Shown here: piece after piece, positions 56,536-64,000 of the stretch | Layout of the letters: each line of letters opens with the position of its first letter | Numbering within the stretch: the stretch's first letter is position 1 | Assembly: GCA_963969495.1 (NCBI GenBank) | Contig: OZ018320.1 | Span: 71,771,745-71,835,744, forward strand | DNA from: Ceratothoa steindachneri | Taxonomy: Eukaryota; Arthropoda; Malacostraca; Isopoda; Cymothoidae | Reading direction: 5' to 3' | DNA: 64,000 nucleotides | The notes under the pieces: model-generated | Databases searched by the model: none | Told to the model about the DNA's origin: nothing | What the model saw: the letters and a program-made list of their open reading frames with translations, nothing else | Program-made: the position numbers and the translations under genes

Positions 56536-57991
56536 TTTTTTTTTTTTAATTAAGGGGCTATCTGGCGACTGCCGACTTAGGCATTAGTCGCCGTAAACAA
56601 ACAGCCTAGTTCTAGGCTACTTTAAAAATTAAACAGGAAACAATAAAAAGAAATAACAATAACAATAAAAAAGCAATAACAAAAACAACAACAACAATTA
56701 AACCGGGTTAAATGAAAGAGAGAAGGCCAGCCTTCCCCAAAAAGTCAATAAGTCCACCAGTCGATGTGCACGCACTCATCCCGAGTACAAGGGACAGGCG
56801 GTAGCGACCCCGCCCATCCCGGTACCGGGACAGGTGTCGTGCGCGAAGATCACCCAGACTGGGACATTCGACAAGAATGTGCCGAACAGTCTGGGGGACG
56901 ACGCAGTCGTTGCAATAGGGCGCAGGCGAGCGCTCCATCAGATAGCGATGCGTCACACGAGTGTGTCCGATTCGGAGACGACAGAAAGCAATCTGAAGCC
57001 GCCGCGGCATTGGGGGATAGTTCCATGGGAACAGTCGCGGCGCAATGGCACGCAACTTTAAGTTCCCTTCGACCGTCTCCCATCTTCTTTGCCAAGCAGT
57101 CCGAAGAGCTGCCCGTATTCCTGCCATGTAGTCGGTGTGAGGAAGAGCGAAACGCTGGTCCGGTCGCAGAGTCCTCGCGGACTCTTTGGCGCCCTCATCG
57201 GCACGCTCATTCCCCGCAATTCCTACATGTCCAGGAACCCAGCAGAAGATAATCTCGACATCTGCCCGGCTCGCCAAAACCGTGGCGTCACGGATATTGC
57301 GAACCAGGGGATGCGGAGATTCCAATGCCAGAAGAGCACTCATGGCGCTTTGTGAGTCGCTATAGATCACAATCCGGTCTCCGAACCGGGCACGTCGCGT
57401 AATCTCCCGTACCGAGTGGTGTATTGCCACCAGCTCGGCCGTGAAGACAGACGCAGCGCCTGGTAGAGCCCCGCTGACTTCAAACAGAGGGGATACGGCG
57501 TGGAAGCCGACCCCCTCTTGGGACTTGGAGCCATCCGTATACACTGGCACGGTACCAGCGTGACACGATGTGTGCTCCAAAAAGGTCGAACGCAATACTC
57601 CCGGCGCAGTACAAGCTTTGGGAGCAGAGGCGTGGCGACAAATAGCCAAATGTGGTACCCTCCAGGGTGGCGGCCTGGGCAGAACCAGGGGCACCACCGG
57701 CCCGAGAGCTATATCTACTTCTCGAAGGAGTTTCCTGGCCCTAAACCCAAAGGGCTTAGGGTATGACTGGCGTCTCTCGGCGGCATAGGCACCATCGAGA
57801 TCAGCTGCGGATGCAGTGAGAGCTGTTGGCGACTGAGGGAGGCGCCGGGCTCGCGCGTACAGTCGAGTGATACACTGCACGCGGCGCAGAGCGAGTGGCA
57901 TCGACCAACAGGCTCTCAATGGGGGAAGTGCGGAAGGCACCGGTCGCAAGGCGAAGGCCGGTGTGGTGGATCGAATCCACCTTCCGCACCG
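56536..57991 (-). mobile_element. family A copy 4, 5'-truncated recent insertion
   Basis: A poly(T) run (56536-56547, the poly(A) tail reversed) starts the element; the truncated 5' end is at 57991. Exact 11-bp duplications flank it. It interrupts the Penelope-like gene between RT and GIY-YIG. It has the cleanest family A coding sequence in the window. Confidence 0.93.
56708..57949 (-). pseudogene. family A ORF2 C-terminus, best-preserved copy
   Basis: An open 413-codon frame encodes the RT end, RNase H (YTDGSK, TAELVAIHH, YSDSQSAM, WVPGHVGIAGNERADEG) and the tail YCNDCVVPQTVRHILVECPS, with no stop. All four acidic RNase H residues and the CX2CX7HX4C motif remain. The upstream RT is absent because reverse transcription ended early, so the protein would have no genuine start; the first Met (57949) is internal. 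A small deletion near 57900 relative to copy 1 (LVNAGEM block) is present. Confidence 0.88.
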
Positions 57992-58380
57992 AACCTAAAC
58001 AAAGGACTCATCTAATATATGAGTATAAATGCAACCTAGGAGACTGTTAGTTCTTCCCCCACTCTTATATTGGGATGACGGAAACTAAACTATCAAGGAA
58101 AATGACAAACCAACCACCTAAGCACCGGAGCAAAAACAACAACAACCAAACACACAAGTCAAAACTATGCAACTATTCTCAACAGAAAAATGTTAGAAGA
58201 AAATACCACAATTATTGACTTTGAACAAGATCGTCGACAACTACTCTTCCTAGAAGCCATCCATATACAAGAAAAACAACCCAAGCTTAACATTCAATTT
58301 AGTTCGAATGGAATTCTGCCAAGCGGTAGAATTAGGAGCCGAACTACGAGGGATAGTTAATCTGCCCCTATGAAGGTCTA
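57992..58380 (+). pseudogene. Penelope-like GIY-YIG endonuclease
   Basis: It resumes after the family A insertion: YEYKCNLGDC (GIY strand, about 58020-58048), HSYIGMTETKLSRKM (YIG motif and following Arg, about 58062-58105), a decayed middle, then IIDFEQDRRQLLFLEAIHIQ (catalytic Glu) and QPKLNIQF near 58215-58300. GIY-YIG nucleases nick the target for Penelope-like insertion. Stops occur near 58050 and 58200. Confidence 0.85.
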
Positions 58381-58765
58381 ACATCTCCTTGGACGTGACC
58401 GCGCATTTGCCCCTTCGTTCCTAAGCCTACCACTTTCGACCTTGTCCTAACATGCTGATCTCTTTGTTTGTGTGTTCATTTCATTGATATATAAAACAAT
58501 GTTCTACTCTTTTTATTTGTATTAATACGAGGGTAACGAAACGCGTCAGATAAATAAAGTGTTTTGCTAAAGGAATCTTCTCCTATTCCCTCCTTTAAAT
58601 TTAAAATCCGTGTTTTAATGAATTTCGGAGAACTTATCCACGGTCTCAACCCAGACGGAAAGACAAATTGAAAGATGTGAAAAGCAAATCACAAATGCGA
58701 AATTAGGAATTAGCCGTCACTTTCAACAAAACTTGCTACAATGAAAATATATTGCACAACTTTAC
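58381..58765 (+). other. Penelope-like 3' region
   Basis: Non-coding; ends around ACGAGGGTAACGAAACGCGT (58527) and AATAAAGTG. Such sequence follows GIY-YIG in many Penelope-like elements. No other feature. Confidence 0.4.
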
Positions 58766-58789
58766 ATATATATATATATATATATATAT
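58766..58789. repeat. (TA)n microsatellite
   Basis: Twelve TA units at the 3' end of the next Penelope-like copy. Confidence 0.95.
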
Positions 58790-59939
58790 GCAACAAAGCC
58801 CACAGGGAAAATTAATACGAGGATTCCAAGTACTTTCGAACTTTATTTCGAGTTCTTTATCAAGGAATAACAAAAGTATTGAAAATTGTAATATTTATAA
58901 AGGTTATACAGAGGAGAGGGAACGCCCACAAAAAAGCAAAAACCAATCAACAAAATGAATTAATATGAAATGGAAACCTTAGGAGGAGCGGAGATAAATA
59001 CAAACTAAGATCATTAAATCAGGTACATTCAAAAGACTAAAGGTTGACAAGAGGATTAAAATAACGCCTAAGCAATTAGGGAGGGAGAAAGTCTGAGCGA
59101 GAGATTAACCTCAGAGGTCAGGATTGAAAAACCAAGGTAGAATAAGTATAAATGTTCTAAAGACTTTACTCAAATGAAAATAAATACACAGACATAAACA
59201 TAAGGCTACATAGATGCACAAAAAATAAAATTAATGGTTTATTAAGCTTAATATAAATATTTAGTCTCAAATTAAAAGTTTCGACAGTGCATTGTGAATA
59301 TAATTTAAAAAATAACCATCGAGTTTATATAAGCCAGGACTTAAATTAAAATTTAACAATTTACTAATAAAGGTCGATTCAATGATATTTCGTGAAATTG
59401 TATCGTTATTATGACAAATGATTTTAGCAGAATTCCAATCAATATTGTGATTAAGATATGACATATGAACATAAAACGAGCTGCTTTCTTCGTTACAACG
59501 AAAATTATATTTATGCTGAGAAATTCGTTTTTTTAAACATTTACCTGATTAGCCAAAGTAATATTTAGAGCAATCGATACATTTTAAGCAATATACATTA
59601 CCAATAGGGGAAGTGGCGTTCTTGACTAATAGTTTAGAGAGTATTACTATAAATAAATACTACACAAATGCCTAGAGATTTAAAAATATGAGGGAGAGAA
59701 GCAAAGCATGGATGAAAAGGAAGTACAAGAGTATTCTTGTTATTAAAAGGCGCGCGAGGCTCAACACGATAAAAAGACTTTTTAGCAAATTAGAGGCATT
59801 TATCAAGGAAATGAAAAGGAGAGCAAAGTTTATGACCGATGTCAAAAATTTTGGAAACTTCAGAGTCAAAGAATTCAGGACTAACCACACGAAGTGCACC
59901 GAGAAACATTGAAATAAAAATAGATCTTTTGACTTTATT
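58790..59939 (-). mobile_element. Penelope-like element, minus-strand copy
   Basis: The minus strand holds, from 59939 leftward, the RT C-terminus, a GIY-YIG domain and a 3' UTR ending in a block that matches 31537-31575 and 36675-36740. It belongs to the same family as the inverted pair at 31495-36765. A short plus-strand copy of the same region starts at the palindrome 59910-59966. Confidence 0.8.
59270..59910 (-). pseudogene. Penelope-like RT end and GIY-YIG nuclease
   Basis: Minus strand from about 59900: ALRVVSPEFFDSEVSKIFDI, KSFYRVEPRAPFNNKNTLVL, PFHPCFASLPHIFKSLGI (RT to nuclease linker), then VYCLKCIDCSKYYFG (GIY..YIG with YFG), GKCLKKRISQHKYNFR (catalytic Arg) and NIDWNSAKIICHNND, ending IIESTFISKLLNFNLSPG (catalytic Glu). 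Stops and slips occur near 59560, 59610 and 59810. It would nick insertion targets. Confidence 0.85.
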
Positions 59940-59966
59940 AAAGTCAAAAGATCTATTTTTATTTCA
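59910..59966. repeat. perfect 57-bp palindrome
   Basis: Two exact 27-bp arms flank a 3-bp centre (ATT). The arms begin TGAAATAAAAATAGATCTTT. It marks the junction of opposed Penelope-like fragments: 59640-59668 and 59964-59994 are also mirror images. Confidence 0.92.
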
Positions 59967-59999
59967 TTTGTGTAGTATTTAACTATAATAATACTATTT

Positions 60000-60734
60000 C
60001 TAAACTATGGTAGAGTACGGCGTCACACTCACATGCGTGCCATCAAGTGTTCGAACGGCACTAATCATGGCCGCCTCGGAGGGATTCGACGCATTCGTCA
60101 AAAGTGTCTCGTCCAAGAAACGGGTCAGCTTCGGCTCTCTACCAATCACACTAGCTAAAGCTCTCCTCTGATGGATCATGTTGCCCTTAGCCAACATGCT
60201 GCCATCAGTGGAGCGAATAACCAGGAAGCGTTTGAAGCACGCGGTCTCGAAAACGCCGGGTAGTCTCTGAATGAGGGTCCCCGACGTAATCGACGCTCCG
60301 CTCTGTGCACTTGTACTTTTGGTCTTTGTCTGCGACTCCGCAACCGGGGAAGAGGCAGTGGGGCTGGACGTGCCGATCTTGGCGTGGTCGCTTACCGAAG
60401 TAGCAGATCCATCCGTCCTTGCAGCTCTCGCGAATGGAGAGGAGACCCGAGTCTGTTTTGTCTTTTTTTTGTTTCTTTTCTTTTTTGAAAAGGAGGGCGG
60501 GGAATGAACCCGCTTCTCCCCTCCGCCAGCAAGAACCCTCAGGCCAGAGTAACAGGCCTCAGTAAGGTTCTTCGCCGAGATGGAGAAGGTCCTGGCGGTC
60601 GCAGGGGCACCGGGCGGAGGAGGAGATCCCTCCCCTCCTTGTACTGCATTGGAGACATTAGCCGTTTGAAGAGGAGCTTGCATAGGGGCAGACTCGGGTT
60701 CAGTGCTTGGCGTCGAGCCAGAATTCGCCCCCAT
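60000..60734 (-). pseudogene. ORF1 (gag-like) of another non-LTR element
   Basis: A 244-codon open frame. The N-terminal two thirds are Ser/Thr/Pro/Ala-rich with a basic stretch KKKRNKKKTKQTR (likely nuclear or RNA-binding signal). From about residue 165 it reads FKRFLVIRSTDGSMLAKGNM, HQRRALASVIGREPKLTRFL and SNPSEAAMISAVRTL, the gag domain of I/Jockey-type elements. It is cut off at 60000, before the zinc knuckles, against the Penelope-like palindrome region. Whether it belongs to family A or B cannot be decided; the wording differs from both. Confidence 0.72.
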
Positions 60735-61815
60735 GGAAGGTCCTACCGTCTAGGGCTGGGTTGCTTCAAATACTATGTCTATCTCGGGCGAAGGGCTCCA
60801 TGTGGCCATCTACCTCCCAGGACATCACAGGTCTTATTGGGAGCGGTCTCTCTAGTCGGGTTAGGGAGGGGGACGTGCCTTGACCCCCGCTAGGTTTAAT
60901 ATTCGAGCCAACAAGTCTTCTGAGAGAAGCGATCGATGGGTCCTGTTTTCCCTTTTCTCCCTAAGGGGGTTTGCCATACCGAGCTGCCTTAATGGGGAGC
61001 GGTCGGTTATGGGCTGCTTGCTGGCTTTATCGGCAGTCCCCTTGGAAAGTAAACGGGAGACTGCCGCTGGAAAGAAGGAGGCACCCGAGGTCACCTACAG
61101 ATAAGGGGGTGAGGGGGAGTCCCCTACAACCATAGGCAAAGGAAGGGAGTAACCTTCTCTGTTCAAAGAATTTTTGAGGTTTTCCTGTGAAAGCACAGGG
61201 AGGAGGACCTCCATTTTTTTCAGTGTAACTGCCCAAAGGCGGCTCCGTCAAAGAGGAGGAGGAAAGGTGAAGACCTTTTTTTAAAATTTTTATCATCGGG
61301 CATGGAGACCCTATTCTTTTCACAGGATGCAGACGCTAATCCCCCCTCTCAGTAGCCCACTCTGCAAGGAGTTCGTACGAGGCTGGCAGAGCCAGGTGCC
61401 TCCATTTTAGGCAACCCCTCTCGCCTGGTGACCTGGCATACCTTCGGCATGGCGGCTCCACCTTAGGCATGGCGTAAAAATGATAGAGTGTGAAGTGAGA
61501 AGGAAAGGGGATGTAAGGAAGGTATGGGTAAAGATGAAGCAGGTTTTTAAAAATCCACCATCTCAAACCGAAGCTCAGAGGTTAGGGAACATTGTGTCCT
61601 CCCCCTTCAGCCCCCATCTGGGATAGTTGGCTGAGAAGAAGGTCAGCATTTACTCTGTGAAAATAGAGGCTGACCAGAAAAATTTGTGGGAGAGGTTGTA
61701 GGGGAAGTTAGGAAGTAGGGGAGAAACATAGGCTGATTAAAGGAAGGAGAAGAGGCTAAGCTGGGGACGGACGGGGTGCTGAGTCCCGTCTGCACGGCGG
61801 CTAGGAAGGCAAGTG
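60735..61815 (-). other. probable 5' leader of the minus-strand non-LTR element
   Basis: GC-rich sequence upstream of the ORF1 start, without plausible coding, ending near CTTGCCTTCCTAGCCGCCGT on the minus strand (about 61815-61790). Internal promoters are expected in such leaders; none can be pinpointed. Confidence 0.4.
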
Positions 61816-62510
61816 GCCGCGCCCCTTACGAAGAAAAGAAGTGGCAGAAAACATCTTACATTATCCAGAGAAAACAGCTCTTTCATTCGTGCTTCACTTC
61901 ATAATCGCAGAACAATTAGAAAGAGACTTACAGAACAAAGAATAAAAGGATGCAAAGAGAAACTTACATTGTTTTTTTACATGCTGTTTATTTAATTCTA
62001 TACTTTTACTCTTGGGAGTCAAAGAGTTACAAAGGCATTTTAGCCTGCTTGCGTGCTACCAACTGTGTTTCGGTTCTCTTATGGTATGGGGTTGTATATC
62101 TTCATTATGCCAGGAAAATGTTTTTACGCTAGATAAGAATGAATATGACTTTACCACCATTTTCTCAAAAGTCTTATATACATATATTCAGCATTTGCAT
62201 CCTACTATCAAATAAATAAAATTATATTTCAGCAGGAAGATGCCCATGCCATACATCCAGCCACACCAATAATGGGTTGTGAGAAAAGAGGATCACTCTT
62301 ATGGAATAGCTCTGGCAGAGCTCAGACTTAAATCCAAAAAAACACCTGTACAGAGTGCTTGTAAAAGCAATAACAAGTACCACAAAACAGGATTGTATGA
62401 AAAATTACAAGCTGAGTGGGGGAAAATATCGTCAGAAATTTGTTAAAATTTGATTAAATATGTGCCACGAAAAGTTGAGCTGTAATTAAAGCAATTTAAG
62501 GGAGTCCAGT
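61810..62510 (+). pseudogene. Tc1-like transposase remnant
   Basis: The first frame reads LTLSRENSSFIRASLHNRRT and RLTEQRIKGCKEKLTLF (second DNA-binding unit). A deletion removes the first catalytic Asp. VLLWYGVVYLHYARKMF near 62070-62130 corresponds to the MVWGCIS block. The second Asp region reads QQEDAHAIHPATP (about 62231) and the end LWQSSDLNPKKHLYRVL (about 62305-62360) has lost the Glu (Lys instead). Stops in all parts. Confidence 0.7.
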
Positions 62511-62839
62511 CCAACGAAGTATCAAAAGAATTAAAAATAAATTAAAATATCTAGTGAATTGATCCAACCCTTTTACTTCTGTCATGCGAAAATATAAAAA
62601 AAACCTGATCAGTGCACATGGATTTAAATTTTTCAAGTGAAATTCTGAAAAGATTGTGTTATGGAAAAAGCTGTCCCCGAATCTCTGTTTGCCAAGCAGA
62701 ATTATCACCAAAACCGGGGCATGTTATTTGAAGTAAAATTTCTTTTTCGAAAGTCCCCATAAATAAATTACAAAGTATCGACGAGAGAGGATTGGACGTT
62801 CTAAAGCTATACAACTGTCGAATAAACTTATTTCCGGGG
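62511..62839. other. unassigned AT-rich sequence
   Basis: No motif recognised; it may include the 3' end of the Tc1 remnant. Confidence 0.3.
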
Positions 62840-62844
62840 TCCCT

Positions 62845-63150
62845 AAAGCTGCCCCCCGAAAGGAAGACAGCACCAAGTCAGCTTCCGCTTCTTCGCCCAC
62901 GCCCACTGATGGGCTGGGTGGCTCGGAGATGGTGGATCCTCAAAAGGAGGCCTCCCCGCCCGCCTAAGGTTTCGAGGCGGAGGGTGGAAAAGACTCTCAA
63001 GGCGAGCCCAACATCCCCCAATAAGTCCTCGAAAGCGACAGCGCCTTCAGCGCATTGTCCGACCAACAGCGCCCGGAGTTCTGCCTCCAAAAGGGTCTTC
63101 TCTTAAAAGAGGCTTTCGCATATCCCCCGAGCTAGGCCTGGATGGCATAT
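62845..63150 (+). pseudogene. family A ORF1 C-terminus
   Basis: Pro/Ser/Lys-rich region (KTAPSQLPLLRPRPLMGW; PPRPPKVSRRRVEKTL) preceding the endonuclease. It aligns with 5690-5960. No zinc knuckle is visible. Function in RNA binding is inferred from position only. Confidence 0.5.
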
Positions 63151-63960
63151 TCCTTCAATGGAATTGCCGCGGACTCCGGGTCAACTGGGTGGAGCTGCGG
63201 AGGCTCGTCTCCTCCAGTTCCCGTTAGCTATCAGTTTGCAGGAAACCATGCTGGGCGCATGCCCCCTGACCACCCTCCCGCGGTATAAGGGTTTCGAGAC
63301 TTCACCACCACAGGATAGGGGCCGGGTGGGAGGATGTGCGATTTACACCCGGCATAATGTTTCCGTTCTTCTCTTGGCTTTATATACTTTCTTTCAGGCA
63401 GTAGCATTGCAGCTGCACCTTGATAGGAGGTATACCGAAATTTCCGCGTACATTCTACCTTCCGCCGACTTCGACTCGGTGGACTTCCGCCACATCGTGG
63501 CACGGTTGCCGAGGCCTTTCTATTGCTCGGAAATCTAAACGGTATACACCCCCTTTGGGGAGACTACTCTATTAATCCCCGCGGTCAAGTCCTAGCCGAC
63601 CTGACCGACGAGCTTGAGATGGGTGTCCTAAATGTGGATGAGTTTAAGCATCACAGCCCGAAAATTGCTTCATTTTCCTGCCTCGATCTATCTTTGTGCT
63701 CTTCGGATGCACAGCCTAATTTAGATTGAGGGGTGGTCGATGACTTCCATGGCAGTGATCACTTTCCCATTCGAATATCATTTTCTGGGCCGCTGCCGCA
63801 CAAAATCCCGCCCCGGTGGTGCTTAGCGCGGGGGAGGTGGTCTGCATTTCAGGAAATGACTGAATTCTCTATCTCAGTCGAGGAGTTTAGGTCGGTAGAT
63901 GAGGCCATTGAGTTCTTCCCGGCAACCTCATCGCCGCGGGCCTAACTACTATTCCTAGAA
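63130..63960 (+). pseudogene. family A APE-type endonuclease
   Basis: Frames shift several times but the order is complete: FLQWNCRGLRVNWVELRRLV (first Asn, about 63150-63205), AISLQETMLGACP (catalytic Glu, 63229-63265), GRVGGCAIYTRHNVSVLLL (63320-63380), HLDRRYTEISAYILPSADFD, LLLGNLNGIHPLWGDYSINP (GDFN equivalent, about 63520-63580), FSCLDLSLCS (63672-63702) and DDFHGSDHFPIRISF (final Asp-His, about 63740-63785). It would nick genomic DNA to prime reverse transcription. Frameshifts near 63215 and 63525 and a TGA near 63727 disable it. Confidence 0.87.
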
Positions 63961-64000
63961 TGTCTGGCCGTTTTGCAAGCCGACCAGTCCCGTAGTGGTC

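Larger units (their letters stand above)
62840..64000 (+). mobile_element. family A copy 5, 5' part (cut by window end)
   Basis: It starts in ORF1, includes the whole APE endonuclease and enters the RT linker where the window stops. The end (63768-63920) matches 1780-1930 of copy 2. Confidence 0.82.

Noticed and set aside
56764..57252. Plus-strand frame of 162 codons
   Set aside because: Antisense shadow of family A RNase H; the same shadow occurs at 1007-1495 opposite copy 1.

Overview
This window is eukaryotic nuclear DNA from an invertebrate animal, most likely an arthropod and possibly a decapod crustacean. That call rests on the mix of elements (mariner DD34D, Tc1 DD34E, CR1 with an 8-bp tail, Penelope-like, RNase H-bearing I-like non-LTR, Mag-like and Gmr1-like Gypsy) and on abundant (TA)n arrays. 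No diagnostic host gene is visible, so the taxon is only a guess. I see no bacterial operon, CRISPR array, rRNA or convincing host gene: the window is a nested transposable-element graveyard with two well-preserved elements.

Layout. 1-8365: three degraded copies of one I-like non-LTR family ('family A'; APE endonuclease, RT, RNase H, C-terminal CCHC) in a row, the third split by a dead mariner-like element. 8370-8716: Tc1 remnant. 8740-12040: no recognised gene, with a (TA)n array and a 56-bp tandem repeat. 12099-13507: complete Tc1 element with perfect 27-bp TIRs and an open 347-codon transposase, sitting inside a (TA)n array. 13756-23524: Mag-like Gypsy element on the minus strand with both LTRs, PBS and PPT, broken by a solo LTR (18261-19641) and a mariner (21313-22669). 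23691-28267: nearly full-length CR1 on the minus strand; its ORF1 is open and its ORF2 has two stops and one frameshift. 28986-41850: a second I-like family ('family B') interrupted by a 7-kb nested block (an inverted Penelope-like pair that itself holds a CR1/Jockey-like RT gene, a solo LTR and a mariner) and by a 1-kb hAT-type MITE.

41860-45730: gag-like and RTE-like scraps and unexplained sequence. 45800-47376: decayed Tc1. 47391-52605: Gmr1-like Gypsy remnant whose integrase lies before the reverse transcriptase, cut by another Tc1 (52610-53845). 53846-59994: Penelope-like remnants interrupted by a deleted mariner (54026-54950) and by a fresh family A insertion with an 11-bp target-site duplication (56536-57991). 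60000-61815: ORF1 and 5' leader of another non-LTR element on the minus strand. 61810-62510: decayed Tc1. 62840-64000: 5' part of a fifth family A copy, cut by the window end.

The genes do not form a pathway. Each encodes the mobilisation machinery of its own element, and nesting gives the relative insertion order. The most useful items are the intact Tc1, the PR-IN-RT order of the Gypsy remnant, the repeated palindromic arrangement of Penelope-like copies with hammerhead-like motifs, two mariners sharing one disabling frameshift, and tRNA-like segments inside a tandem duplication.
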